A DNA stretch of 64,000 nucleotides. Origin: Chlorops oryzae. Lineage: Eukaryota; Arthropoda; Insecta; Diptera; Chloropidae. How positions within the stretch are numbered: the first letter of the stretch is position 1; every line of letters starts with the position of its first letter. The translations under genes were made by a program, and so were the position numbers. The stretch lies in NCBI GenBank assembly GCA_020466095.1, contig CM035808.1, positions 14,091,163 to 14,155,162 on the forward strand, written 5' to 3'. This document shows positions 22,078 through 35,200 of the stretch, piece after piece. The notes beneath the pieces were generated by a model, which saw nothing but the letters and a program-made list of their open reading frames with translations, was not told the DNA's origin and ran no database searches.

Positions 22078-23360
22078 TGTGGATTTCTGGAAGATATTTG
22101 TCTCAATTTCTTATTGAGGTTTCTTTCACTTTTGCGAACTCTCTCCTCCTTCAAGGAAAATGTTTTCAAGAAAACACTGTCATAAGCGAATTATGCTTTT
22201 TTTTTCCAATTCAGTCCAATTATTTCTGGAAGGAAAATAAAATTTATTCAATGGAATACAATTAAATTATCGTATACTTATGTATATGAAAAATTTATCA
22301 AAAATACGTAATCACCTGATGGATTATTATTAAAACTAACTTAAGAAGTTGAAAGAGAAAAAACAACTCTTGCTACTTTTTTTTTTTTAAATATGTTTTT
22401 CTCGCATCATCAGCTTCCAAAAATATTAATACAATTCGAAAACAAAATCCTGCAGCGTTTCGCCTAGATATTTATTATACAAACTTCACGAATAAAATGA
22501 CAAAGGAACAATGAAGCAGCCATCCACGCTAAAATCGAACCAAACTAAAAACGTAATAAAACAAGGAACAAAACAACAACAACAACAACAAAATGTGTGC
22601 AGCTGAGAAATTTTTCAGCACTGTACTTTAGCATTCGGTTTTTATTTTATTTATTTTTTTTTTTTTTTTGCTTGGTTTTTCTTTTTTTATGGTTTTTGTT
22701 GCTTAAACAGGGTAAGACCAGACTCAACCAAGGCGAGCACAGGAACAAGAAGCAGGAGAAGCATAAATAAACCAAAATCGAAGAGAGAAATGTACGCATA
22801 ACGAATACAGACCAGGAAACATGAATAAAACAGAGAAATAAAAGAGTAACAAAAATAAAAATTAAAAAATAAATAAATAAATGCGTTAGCTGCAAAAAAG
22901 CATAAAATAACGAAATCAAAATCAATTGCTTTTAAGATAAAAAAAAAAAAATATGTTCAAATAAAAGACGGTTACATTGGGCAAGTCTGAAAGACGCCAA
23001 CGCAAACTTCTTCTGCCTGGGAGAGGAGTTTTAACGACGAATAATGAATTAATGCAATGTAAAAATAAAATCGCTTTTATTAATATATTTTTTCTCCTTT
23101 ATTTTGATTTATTTTAGCATTCTCAGCTTCTTTGACATCAGGCACAAAATGAAAACAAACAAAAACAAAACCTACAACAACCACAGGCAAGTCACTGAGA
23201 AGGGCTCAGAGAGCGAGAGAGAGAGAGAACAAAAAACAATATTTGCGCTCGACATGAAAGCATGAAGGTTTGGTGTCGCCGCACAAAAATCACGCTTTTA
23301 GTATCCTTTTACAAATAACTAGGTATTAATCTTGTTTCAAATTAAAAGACACATATATGG
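22078..23360. other. Upstream of the BTB-Psq gene, non-coding
   Basis: AT-rich with poly-A/T runs, a (CAA)n tract near 22572-22592 and a GA repeat near 23213-23231. It probably contains the promoter or 5' UTR of the BTB-Psq gene, but I can place neither. Confidence 0.4.
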
Positions 23361-23588
23361 GTATATGATTATTTTCCCTTTCCCGGGGAAAGGTTATTCA
23401 ATTCCCAAATTGATGTGATTTATTTCCATTTACTAAGTTTGAGGGATTATTTGAATTACCTCGACATTGCGCTTCGGAAATAATTTTTCTGAATTGAGTA
23501 ATTAAAATTTCCTCTCAATTGCGGTAGAGGGAAAATATGTAATCACATTAATTTTTGAATCGCCGGGAAAGGGAAAACAATCACATAC
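23361..23588. mobile_element. 228-bp MITE
   Basis: The terminal inverted repeats are about 26 bp, starting GTATATGATT and continuing TTTTCCCTTTCCCGG; the right end is the reverse complement with few changes. I see no clear target duplication. Confidence 0.7.
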
Positions 23589-25747
23589 CTCCTCGCAACT
23601 TAGAATTCAAGTTCGATTCTTTTCCAATAATAAGAAACAGTATTCATTTAAATTAAATAAATCCCCATAAGGTTTCAAATATCTATTATTTTAATTTCGT
23701 TTATTGTGCTGACTGCCACTATTTGTTGAACTTTATTGAATTCTTTACACAATTTCATAGCGTTGTTTTATGTTTGCCCACAATTGCATACATTTCTCCA
23801 ACAGTTCCATGTTGTGTGTCACATGTGATGTAATAGAACGTATATGTTGGATGTAGTGTGCACTTTTAATGAAAAATTCAAATGACCAAGAACCAACGCA
23901 AAGAACGTACATACAACACGAAACATCGAATCAGGCAGACAGCAGCAGCAGACATCAGCATGAAGGAAGATTAAATAAGTATTCTGCATGAGGAGCACGT
24001 TGAAAATTTATTGAATAAAACAAAAAAGCAACAACAACAATAAAAGAAAAAAAATAATAAAAATAAAAACGCAAGAGCGCTAACAGCCAAAGCTGGCTTG
24101 ATATGAGAACTTCGTTTTTGCGATTAAGAGCAACCCTCAAATGGCTCTAAAGTAAAAAGGAAGTAGGGTTCGAGAAATATTAATTTATAAATTTTCCATC
24201 ACTCGTTTTTTTTTTTCAATGTGAAATATGAGCGAGAATCAAAAGTATGTTTTTTTTTGTTTTATGTCTGCGCATTTAACATTTGAAACTCAGGCACCCT
24301 GTTTTATCTTTGCTCTTTTGCTGTCTCTTGTATGAAGTAAGTGTTGTTGTTTTTGTGAAAGATGTGCGACGGGACTGCATCTTTCTTCAAACGATATAAA
24401 AGAAGTCGCAAGATACATGCGGCAATTTGGCTTTTTGCTTTTCTATAATTAGCACTGGAAGATGCAGATGCAATAAACAGCACGAAATAAAAATAATAAA
24501 GAAAGACATTTGACAAAGCCAAAGGAAATGTATTTGTACTTTTTCGTTACAAGATTCAAAATGAAATCGAAATTATACATAGGTACATATTTGCAATAAC
24601 TTTACTAATTAAGTTAGTCAATTATGTGTCGTTTCAATCTGATTGTCTCTTCATGATTGATTTGTCAAATTAAATTCGCTTTAATTCATAAGACACCAAA
24701 GAGGAAATAACAAAGAAGACGCCAATTAAGCATAAAATTTTAATATTAAAGGACTTTTCTTACGCACATGTTTCAATTGGTAAAATGGTATGAGTTTGTC
24801 AAATGGTATATTAAAAGAAAATATTCAACTTCTCAAACTTATCTTTTAGAAAAACGAAAATATTAAAAAAAAAACAATTCTTCGCTCTTCATCGAAGTTA
24901 TTGTGAACTTACCAACGCCATCTTAAATTCTTTATTCCTTTATTCACTCGCATAGGTATACATAATACAAAAAATAATATTCATTTAAACGAGAAACGTT
25001 TACTTTTCACAAATGAATATCTGGCGAATTTTATGTAAATAACTAAACGAAATTTCTATTGATTTTCCAAACCAACCGTCTTCCGCGTTCGTCTCAACAC
25101 TGCCACATTAAGATTTATGTTAAGATTTGTTTTAAGTTCACTCCGCCGCTCGTTTCTTTTTGTGCATAATTAAAATTGTTTACGGGATGAGCAAGCGCGG
25201 TTTTTTTTTTTTTTGCACGATTCCTTTTTGTATAGTGGTGTGAGTTAGTGATGATAATTTTGGTACTTTTTACTATTTTGAAGAAAATTGTTCTTAAATT
25301 ACTAGGTATTTACACGTGTCGGATGGTCGCTATACCATATCCATATTATTAAAGATTGTAGCGAACAGCGGAGCCATGTCAACAGTAATGATCAGAGAGT
25401 GAGAAAAATCGATTAGTTAATTCAATTATTAACTGAAGGATTCAATTGTAAGCTGTTAAAAATTGTAGGATGTCGAGCTGCAAAACTAATAAATTTACTA
25501 ATATGGTTGACATTTCAAAGAATAAAACAAAAAATTAAAGACGAACTTTATGCTGACATGCAGTATACAAAATTTTTTGAAAAAATCAACTATTTTGGTT
25601 TGATTTTTTGGTTACAATTTTGAATATTTTCCAATTCAATGGAAAATCGCAGAAATATCGATAAATGTGCATATATTTTAAAAGCTAATAGTATCGATGA
25701 CATGGGTTGTTCTGTCAAACGAATGATGCTACCCAGCAAACATTTAG
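23589..25747. other. Non-coding stretch
   Basis: AT-rich with homopolymer runs. No credible gene or well-formed repeat is visible up to the MITE at 25751. Confidence 0.4.
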
Positions 25748-25750
25748 AAT

Positions 25751-26069
25751 GAGGCCTTCTACACTAGGCAATTTTAGTTGCGCAACTCATATCGAATTCT
25801 CTTTTGGAGTTGCTTTTTTGTCTACATTGGGTCAGCAACTCGAGTTGCCGATCGTCAAAAACAACCCCGACGCCACTTACACGTTTGAAAGTAAGAAAGA
25901 GATGGCATTTTCACGTTTGAAAGTAAGAAACAGATGCACAAAGCGTATCACACAAAATTGCCTGTACGAGCAACTCGCGACAGCAATTTTCTCCCTTACC
26001 TTCCCCTACCGCGTCTTTCCAACAAACTCGCGAGTTGCGCAACTAAAATTGCCTAGTGTAGAAGGCCTC
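25751..26069. mobile_element. 319-bp MITE, copy 2
   Basis: Same length and ends as 7996-8314, flanked by AAT (25748-25750, 26070-26072). It differs by scattered substitutions. The 161-codon open frame that starts upstream and crosses it (25707-26192) is fortuitous. Confidence 0.87.
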
Positions 26070-26072
26070 AAT

Positions 26073-27796
26073 CATTATAGACCACCCTTAGACTTAAAAC
26101 TTTTGACCAAATTGAGCTTCGAAAAGACTCTAAAAAGAGTGTGTTTTTCTTCGAAAAAGGACACACGTTTAGAGTCTAAAATAGGAGTGTAAAAACAGTA
26201 TAATCGAACTGTGTTTTTAGAGTTTTATTATACTCCTACTCTATACTCGGAAAGGACGTTTGTTGTCAAACGCGTATTTTCATAGTGCAAAGTTCGTATA
26301 TAATGCCAGATGAAGTTATCAATTGCAGAAATTTAGTAGAAAATTTCGATAAAATGAGGTATCTAGACATAACATAATAGTGGGGAGACGACGTTAAGGA
26401 CCAAACATGTAGGACTGTAGTCAGGGTTCGGACTTCTACTGCAATCGCAGTAGATCTACTGATCTTTTTACCAAGATTTTGTAATTTAGTGCTTTAGCCA
26501 TTAAAATTTAACGAACCGACACTACGAATTTAGTCTAATTTAAATGTTTTATGTTATTGTATGCGTCTACATTAAAACATTGAAGCATTAGACGAAAATC
26601 CAATATCGTTATGATTATATACGTACTGATCGGCTGAACTTCGTAACACGTATGCCGACATAATGATTAGATAATGATATTTGAAGAAAATACGGCGGCA
26701 TATGGACAACGTTTGTAAATCGTTATTGTTGAATTCATAAATTATTACGTATGGTACTCTTGGAATAAAAAGCAAATAAAGCACGTTTAATATGGTGAAC
26801 AACGTTTTGCAACAGTTATGTAAATTATGTATCAAATTGCTCCAAAAAAATGTTGGATAAAATTACATTGCGAAAACAGCGGGAGGTAAACGCATGAAGA
26901 ACTGAGGAGTTGACCATGGCGTATGCAACTATATTCATATTGTCCTCAAAAGTCTATCCATTCGTAAAATAGTTTTCTGAGATATTTCCTATGTTCATTC
27001 AATAAATTAGTAAAAAAATTCAATGTTTTTTAGGCCAATTTTTATAAACTTTTGTTTTTACAGAAATTTCTTTTTTATGCCTGTACGTACAACTGCGCAA
27101 AATTATATTTGTGCTTAATCGCTTCAGGTCATTGTAAAGAAACAACTGTCTTGAATTCAGTAATAATACGTATTCAGAATTTGTTATTTAATAATCGGCA
27201 CATCAAAATCTCAGCGAAATACTTATCGGAATAAACAAAAAACAACTTTTCACTGTATTTCTTAAAAGTTATATAGTACTTAACAATTAGGCGCATATGC
27301 TTTTTGCCACATACTGCAAGTTTTTGTCTTTAAAATTTATACGAAAATTGAACGAAGGCGACGAGCATTGCTGGTACAATTAGAATTAGTACGTTTTATT
27401 TACTACTAGATTTATAATAAGTTTTAGTTATAATTTTATAATTTGTAGTCGACCTCATGTAAATAATTTATATATTTTCTTCATATCTGGCTCCAGGTCA
27501 TTTATGTAAAAACATGTTTGTTTTTAATTGTCAGTAATAATACTGATTTATTTTTTTATTTTCAATATTTCGGTCTACATCGTAAACCATCTTCAGGAAA
27601 ACTATAAAAGAAACATAATATACAAGAACTAATTACATCACTATTTTCACTATTTTCATATAAAAGTTCATTATTTAAGATACAACACTGTAGGACGATA
27701 TGTTTTTGCCTAATGTGCGAAGGTTTTCCTTTTATAATAAATTGAAATACATTTTGAACGAAGGCGACGAATTTGATTGTGTGAATTAGAATGTAG
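26073..27796. other. Intergenic, no gene seen
   Basis: AT-rich. A region near 26100-26240 has self-complementary pieces around AGAGTCTAAAA, possibly a decayed element. An inverted tail of the dispersed repeat family (ACATGTAGGACTGTAG) is at about 26405. I see no gene. Confidence 0.35.
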
Positions 27797-28124
27797 TACA
27801 GGCATTTCTCGATTTAACTTACATGATCTTTATCAGCACTTTTCGTTAAATCGAATTTTTCGCTAAATCGATACTATGAAATTGGACAATAATTTTGACT
27901 AAACTTATTAAAATAACAAGAGGTAATGTTTATTTGAATTAAAAAGAATGTATAACAAAAGAACAATTAATTTTATATGTAACAGTAAACTTGTATAGTT
28001 GAAGGTAAAGAAAACAAAAACTGAGAAATCATACTTAACTTTATAAATAACTTAATAATTCATTTGAAAAATTTGTTGATAACTGTTTGATTCATTGGAA
28101 TACTGATGTTTTTTTAATAGCCTC

Positions 28125-28310
28125 TTATTGTAGTTCTGTCAACACCGTCAACTTTGTAGCATCTGCATCGTTTTGCATGGCCCATTGAATAAATGCTTCA
28201 AAATTGTTTACAATGGTCGCATTTTTAATTTTCGGAGCCTCATATTCTACATCTTCTTCATTATCATTATCTTCAACATCATAAATATCATCAAAAAAAG
28301 CAACTAACAA
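28125..28310 (-). pseudogene. Tigger/pogo transposase C-terminal remnant
   Basis: About 60 codons: an acidic stretch (DVEDNDNEEDVEYE) followed by a helix with FEAFIQWAMQNDADAT. This matches the usual end of pogo/Tigger transposases, where an acid-rich linker precedes a helix containing a Trp and a leucine-rich tail. The catalytic DDE region is missing. Confidence 0.65.
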
Positions 28311-28448
28311 TAAAATTTCAAAAATTATCGGATCTACCTATTGAATTACGCAACGTTTCTGCTTACACACAGTCGTGCATTGCAAATCTTACTGTTTCTG
28401 GGTTTTTTTTTTCGTTATTTTCTTGTGTATGAACAGTTCTTTCTAAAA

Positions 28449-29842
28449 AACAAGTAAAGAAGTTTACATCGGCTAAGCCGATTGCACAGATACCTTTTCC
28501 TCAGCCTTAAATATGTTGAAACATTATCTTAACAAAAATTCCTGCCCTTTTCGTTGTTCTAGCTACACATTATCTGTGCTTCGATTTAGCTTCACAAACT
28601 CGAAATTATATTTAAGTACAAATTTTTTGCGAATGGTGGTCTTGATCAAATTTTAACCCTTAGAGCCAATTTCACCAAGCAAACTTAAGTAAAAATCGTC
28701 GTTTAAGTACGGATTTTCATTTTCATCAACCTAAATGGCAAGTCGTACTTAAGTGATCCATATCGGGCACTTAAGTAGAGTTTATGCAACTCTGTGTAGT
28801 CGCAATGGAAACAGCTGATTTAAAAAGAAAACTATTTATGTATATGGAAACTTGTTTTATATTATCATGTCCTTAGCTCTTGCGTTAACTTTATCAGTTT
28901 TGTTTGCACTCAATTATAGACTTCTTGCTTTGAACGCACGCAAGAAGTAAATCTATATCTTCTTCTGAAAATTTTTTTTAGTGCGGGACTCCATGTCTTA
29001 TTTATTTATGTTTTAAATCAGCTGATTACGACGGTGTTGCACTAAAAATAAAAGGTGCTGCCGTACTTCCGCGTAACTAAATTTTTTATTTGATGAAACG
29101 GACTGAAACTTAAATGCGTACTTAAGTGCCAATCGGTACTTAAACTTAAATGCCTTTGGTGAAATTGGCTCTTAGAGGACATTTTGTTTAGCTGCAAAAT
29201 ACTCTATTCAAAATAGTGAAAATCAAATTATTGCGAATTTCGCGAATGGTGGTCTTGGTCAAATTTTAACCTTAAGTGACGACTTTATTTGGCGGCAAAA
29301 TACACAATCAGAAGAAGCAAAAAAAAATCATTTTTGTATACAGATATGAGAATAAGAGAAATAGTGTTTTTTTCTTATGTGTAGGATGATGACCATAAAT
29401 ATAGCGATGTCGCAATTTTTTTTCAGCGAAAGCTTAAGTCTACACCTATACACACACCAAATGTCAATAAGCTGGGATGTATAGTAAAAAAGTTATCCAC
29501 GAAAAACGTTAAAAATCGTGATTTTTGAAACTTCTGAACCACTTCCCACGACCCAAGAAGGGACTACGAAAAAAATTTGTATGCAGTATTTCGGACATTT
29601 AACTGGTTCAAGTCCATGCCAATTTTCAATATGATATCTTTCATGGCTTAGGAGTAAATTACGAAAAACTAAAGTGTGACCGACAGACAGACAGACAGAC
29701 AGACAGACATGGCTAGATCGATTCCTCTTGTCACCCTGATCAAGAATATATATATATGTCTATATCTATCGCGACTCTTTTGGTATGTTACATACTCCGT
29801 GCCAAACTTAATATACCCTTTCCTTCGGAAAAGGTATAAAAA
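28449..29842 (+). mobile_element. Helentron/DINE-like non-autonomous element, copy 1
   Basis: Begins AACAAGTAAAGAAGTTTACA with a hairpin ATCGGCTAAGCCGAT just inside. It contains a (GACA)n microsatellite at 29680-29708 and ends in a hairpin TATACCCTTTCC...GGAAAAGGTATA then AAA. Copy 2 lies inverted at 35690-37023. These parts (5' subterminal hairpin, tetranucleotide microsatellite, 3' terminal hairpin, no clear target duplication) fit DINE-1/Helentron-associated elements. It is interrupted by the MITE 28663-29171. Confidence 0.65.
28663..29171. mobile_element. PIF/Harbinger-like MITE nested in the Helentron-like element
   Basis: A 509-bp insert with ends GAGCCAATTTCACCAA and its reverse complement, flanked by TTA (28660-28662, 29172-29174). 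The empty site is preserved in the paralogue as CCCTTAGAGGACA (reverse complement near 36385-36397), so the insertion is certain. The ends resemble those of the 319-bp MITE. Confidence 0.87.
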
Positions 29843-29849
29843 GACAAAG

Positions 29850-29972
29850 GCCCATTTGCTACTGTTCCGGTTAAAGTTTTTCGTTACGATATCCTTACAA
29901 AATCTCAAATTTTCATACAAATTTTTTGTTTTTCGGAACGAAAATATTTAATCGGAACAGTTGCAAACGGGC
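29850..29972. mobile_element. Small inverted-repeat element
   Basis: The ends GCCCATTTGCTACTGTTCCG and (reverse complement) GCCCGTTTGCAACTGTTCCG continue into a shared GATTAAA/GGTTAAA and TTTTCGTT stretch. The pair forms an imperfect hairpin of 123 bp. No target duplication is clear. Confidence 0.65.
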
Positions 29973-30046
29973 ATAATTTGTATGTTTTAAGTTAAACTGA
30001 GTACTGCCGTATCTCATTTGTTCGTGCTCAATGAGATGGATTTCAC

Positions 30047-30521
30047 CAGTGATGCCAGATTATGGGTTTTTCCCCATATTGTGGGTTTTTTCACTCAAAT
30101 ATCGTGACATGGGGAAAAGTATGGGTAATTTTATATCGAATTTTATGCACTACATTTAAGGTATATTTACTACTTATGAGAATGAAAATCGTGTTTTCCC
30201 TCTTACAGTACCATGCATGACTCTTTTTGCTGTATCTAGTCGCGTGTTCCCTAAGTGTTGTAAAGAAACTTGGTTTTTTTTTAAGTCATGAATAAGACTG
30301 CAATTTTAAGTTACTTTTATTTTTTGTTATTTTCTTGATACTTTTATTAAAATATTAAAATATTGTGTTTAAATCCAATGTTCAATTTTGAAATCGGTAC
30401 GCCCATATTTTCAAAAAATCATTCTGGGTTTTTTCGTGGGTTTTTAGTTTTTGAAAATGGGGAAAAGTGGGTTTTTTTCCAATATATGAGGTTTTTTTAT
30501 CGATAAAATCTGGCATCACTG
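30047..30521. mobile_element. hAT-like MITE
   Basis: A 475-bp element with 15-bp ends CAGTGATGCCAGATT and reverse complement, flanked by the exact 8-bp duplication GATTTCAC (30039-30046, 30522-30529). The interior is rich in GGGTTTTT runs, with no coding. Confidence 0.87.
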
Positions 30522-30593
30522 GATTTCACTGTTCGTTAATGGCGTTATCGAATGCGTGGAATCGAATGATCGTTAAATCGCGAATCGCCTGTA

Positions 30594-32241
30594 TTTTTAC
30601 TAAAGCAGTTTGATTAAAAAGTTATATATAGAGTGTAGGACTGATAAAATAACTTCTATTGCTCCTTTATATTGAGCTTTCTTGATTATTGTTATGTCTT
30701 TTAAGTTTTTCATAGCATGTTATGAGTTTGGTAGATATTTTATATGAAATGTACTCGAGTATCCAAAATTAAAAAATAAAAGTGGCAATGCAAAATCATT
30801 TGATTTCACCATAGCAGAGCTAACGATTGCGCTGCTATATCATTCATCTCTTTTACACATCCTATATGCCTATGTTGAAGCAGCGTAGCTCTAACACATT
30901 GCAGAGATTAGGAAGAAGAAGAGTTGTACCCACAGTCCTACATGTTTGTCGGTGAACAAATCAATATGTTAAACGTTTTTTAAGTGTAATTTACCGAAAG
31001 TTCGAAAATAATATATTTAAAATTAGTTTGAAAAAAACGCCGAAATCCTTGGTAACGCTAATTTTATAAAACTGAGTTCCAAATGTGCGAAAATATGTGA
31101 AAACATGAGCTTTCGTTCATAAATGTGAAAGTGGAAAAATTACTGCAATAAATTACAACATAGAACTTAGCGTACTATTTTCTCTTTCTAGCAAATGGGC
31201 TTCTCACTGCTCTGACTCGTATAGTTTGTTGCATTCGAGCAAGTGGGCGTTTGATTTGTTTATGTGCATACGTGGAAATGGTGTTTCCTAGAATTCTATA
31301 AATTTCACATAGTTTCTACTTATTTTTTCCGAAATTTTAAATAATTAAAGTAATAGCAATCGCGTTAAGAGCTAATGTGGGCAAGTAGGGAGAAGAGGGA
31401 ACTAGATCAAATTAATTGTAGAGTTTGGTAGGTGACGTCACGACGTTCACGTATTGCGAAAACGCTAAGTTGTCTGATCAGAAAATGAATTTGGGGTTAA
31501 AATGCATTAAATTCCCAAAAAAAGGTTCTTTGGTCAAATTGTTATAGGGGCTTCCTGGTCCTAGTTTGTACATTGTTTAAATTATCTAATTAGTTTTATT
31601 ATATGAGGCAACACTGACGTTCGTTTACAAACTCACCACCGTGACTGATGTAAAATGTCAAATTGGATTGGATCGCTTATAAGCGAGGTCTTGTGAAGTT
31701 TACGATTTTTTTTTACCAATAAAAAAAAAAAGTAATAAGAAGAAAGTTATTTACTCGATATTTGAGAGGCGTTAAAAGTTTTTTTTTTTTAAATATAGAG
31801 AACAAATCTATATATGTATATATGAAGATATCTAGATAAGTGCCAAAACGAATAATATAATTTGATCGAGGTCAACAAGTTTTAAAGTTTTTGGAAGAAA
31901 GGGAAATCTATGAAAATACACACATCTTTATATATTAGGGCGTTCTTTTATTGAAGAATTCTTTATTAATTTAGTTCTTTTGCGTGCCGTATTTGGGAGT
32001 GTGCTTACGACAACATTACATCAAATCAAAAGCGCAATTCACCTGACTATTCATACTCGTCAACGGTCGTTGGTTAGAAAGTCGATTCGCCTGTTCATCT
32101 TGTCTGCGGCCGTAATTCAGAACAGCAATAACAACAACAACACAACAACAACAAGTATAAAATAGAAAACAAGCGCAATATAAGAGAAAATCAAAGCGAA
32201 GTCCCTATCGCACATTATTTGGTTAAAAATTTGTGCACAAA
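30594..32241. other. Upstream region of clathrin heavy chain
   Basis: It includes the dispersed repeat at 30863-30943 and otherwise AT-rich sequence. The Chc promoter and 5' UTR must lie in the last few hundred bases; (AAC)n near 32130-32153 precedes the start codon. I cannot place the transcription start. Confidence 0.45.
30863..30943. repeat. 81-bp dispersed repeat, copy 2
   Basis: Nearly identical to 17626-17706, with only a few base changes (GCAGAGATT for GCAGGGATT; GTACCCACAGTCC for AGACCTACACTCC). Confidence 0.75.
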
Positions 32242-35200
32242 ATGTCATCAGTTCTGCCTATACGCTTTCAGGAGCATTTACAGGTGAGTTCAATAGCTTA
32301 TAAACCATACATATTAATTATACGAGAATTCGAATTAATTTTGTTCATGTTTGTAGGTCTTTGAAAATATGTTATTAAAAACGTTAATCTTTACACACTT
32401 TTTTTCCTGCCTTATGAGGTTCTGGATTTTTTCCTGTACCCACCCCCAGAAAATGCTAAAATTTTATTGGAATTATTTTAATGTCAAGCTTGCGTGTTTA
32501 TCTTGTGCCAAGCAACAATATTCGTGCTCATTGATAAGCAACTTTTATAAATCTTATGCGCTCGACATATGCACGCCCGCATTTTCATGTTATTTCAAAT
32601 TGATAAAAGCAAGAGCACTTACAGTGCTTTAAGTTTGAGCGTGCATCCAGTGATGACTCATTCCTACATGTACAATGTTTGGAGCGAGAGTTTTAAAAGT
32701 TTTAACAGTCTTCCTCTTCCACACGATGAAAAATTTACAAAAAAAAAATAAATAGTGCGGAGCACTATAAAGTCGAAACTCTCTGCAACGATTTTCTCTC
32801 TATAAATAATCTTGTCAAGGCTTTTTCATTAAATTTTTAGTGCCTTTTTTCCTTATAACGGATTTTCTCTATAACAAATTTTTGTTTCCGGTCCCTTGAA
32901 TGACTTTATATATAAAGTTTCGACTGTAGTTGAAAATGCTCGAAAAAAAAATTGTTTTTGGTCGGTATTCTATGTCAATATAATTTCGGCACAAAGAACA
33001 AGCGCCATTGCGTAAGCTTTAGTGCTTTTAACCGGGTAATTCTAAATTTTCTAAATTTTGTGAACTTTATAATACATAATCACATACTCCGTTTATACGT
33101 ACATCTTATTTGCAAATAAAGATTTTTCAAATCGAGATATTGAGCGTGTAAACACTGAATTCAATTTTTATTTGCAAGTAGCTGTCACAAAAATAAGTTC
33201 TGAATAGCATAGGGTTATTCGCAAATTAAATACGAGGCTTTTTCAGTTTTTAACAATATATTTTTTTTTGCAAATAAGGCTTACGTATAAACGTAGAAAT
33301 AGATAGATATGCCTATATTAAAAATTTGTAATAATTTGAACCAGTTTAGACGACTTTTCATTCCACTTTTTGTTCGAAAAAAAAAAGTCAAAAAGAAGTC
33401 GCTTTATTTATTTACTTTGAATATACTTAACAGAATTCGATAAAAAAAAAAAATAAAAAAAAAGTAAAAAAAATAATATTTAACCGATTTGGCAAAAAAC
33501 GCTTTTAAAGATAACTCCAAATAAGTTTTTGTAATTCTTAGCTTTTTTTTCTTGCTTTTATACTTTTAATGCTCAATGATGCAATTATTTTTTATGTTTT
33601 CAACTATTTAGAAAAAAAAAATGTTGTTAGGTTAAAACGCTAAATAAAAAACTTTTCTTGCGTATTTTTTTTTTTTTTTTTTTTCTTCGCATTTTCATGG
33701 ATCACTTCAGGTCACATAAATCCTTGATCTAGTATCACCACTCCCCGCAAAATACAGATGCTAATTGACATGCTGTTTTGTTGAGTGTGCTTCTTTTCAT
33801 AATACTGATTACTTGGTCATGTTGTAATTTTTTTTTACTTTATAAAAAAATTTTTTCTCTTTGTTCTCTTTTTTCTTTTTTTTTTTTAACTTCTTTTTCG
33901 ATCTTTTTAATTTTCCTGCTGCTACTGCTCTGGTGAGCAGAATTGAAAAAATTTACATGATAAACAATTGTTGTCTATTTTGAGTAATTTTTAAAATTAA
34001 TAAAATAATTTAAAAAAAAAGTAAAAAAAAATAGTAAAATTGAAAATTTAATTTTTTCAAATTATAGTAAATAATAATTAATAAAAAACTCGATTAAACA
34101 AAAAATTCCTCTTCAATGTTCAGAAAAAAAACCAAGGTGTTTAGGGTCATAACTACCGAACTACGTGTGTGTGTGTGTAATTAAGAGCAAACTTTTCTTA
34201 TGCCTCTTAATTTTTTTTTTTTTTACTTTCATACAAAGTAAATCCTGATTCTCCTGATTCGTATCATGGATCTGACATTTGTCACGTTTCAGTGATTTAG
34301 CAAACAACTTTGAAAATTTCCTCTTCTTACTGCAGTGGCTATACGCACATATTCGTGAGCTTCTTTCCTCAAAAATAAATTTTACTTCAATTTACAACAA
34401 TTTTAATTTATTATTTGTTGTAAATTTTTTGAAATATTCCAGATGTCAAGAGACTAGAACACGTTATATCGTTATATCCTATAAAAATGGATAAATTATT
34501 TAGTATTACATTGAATTTAACAAATTCCATTGTGACCATCGAACCCGTAATCCTGCTAAATAACTGTATGTGATTTTGCTTTGCCCAAAACAATTTTTAG
34601 TAAAAAAAAATTTATTTAATTTATTTTAAAACGATTTTGAAAAACGAAAATAATTTTAACCATTTAAAAAAACAAAAGCAAAATTTTAATTACACTCTCG
34701 CAATTGCAATATCAAAAATTAAAATTAGGTCTTTTTTTTCCAAATTTCTAGAACAGTGAGGATAAATTTCTTGTTTTTTTTATTTTTGTTATATCCGGGA
34801 ATCCAATAAAGATTTTCCCAGCCGTATTGGGCAAAAGTTGAAATTTCAAAATTTAATTAATTCCAACAAAATTTGAATTGAAAATTTGCACTTTTGCCCG
34901 ATACCATCCGTGAATAACCTTATATTTTGGTAATTTTTTTCCGAAAATCCCGAAAAGGACAAAGAAAAACATTGCATTGCTGAGACCAATTTCATCAACC
35001 TTTAAACCAGGGACCCGAAATAATAATTATTACAATTTCAGATTTTAAAAAAGTTGCCTTTATTTCAAAGAAAAATAAATCTTTGTATAACTTTTACAAA
35101 TTCAAAAAATTCAATAAGTCTTTCCATAACTTTTTCTTTCCAATTTTTGGTTTTTACGTTTCTTAATAACTTTTATTTTTCATGAGAAGTTTTTACGTCT

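Larger units (their letters stand above)
27799..30591 (-). mobile_element. pogo/Tigger-like element interrupted by younger insertions
   Basis: The ends read CAGGCATTTCTCGATTTAAC on the left and, on the right as reverse complement, CAGGCGATTCGCGATTTAAC, each bordered by TA (27797-27798, 30592-30593), as in Tc1/mariner/pogo elements. A Tigger-type transposase C-terminus is on the minus strand at 28125-28310. A Helentron-like element (28449-29842), a small MITE (29850-29972) and a hAT MITE (30047-30521) have since inserted, so only the ends and one coding scrap remain. Confidence 0.8.

Noticed and set aside
25707..26192. 161-codon open frame
   Set aside because: It spans the whole 319-bp MITE including both inverted ends; the homologous copy at 7996 is not open in the same way.
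26572..26835. 87-codon minus-strand frame with hydrophobic stretches
   Set aside because: AT-rich Ile/Leu/Tyr/Phe composition gives apparent membrane segments; no support for a gene.
29669..29951. Overlapping frames on both strands with TDRQ or SVCL repeats
   Set aside because: They are translations of the (GACA)n microsatellite in the Helentron-like element.
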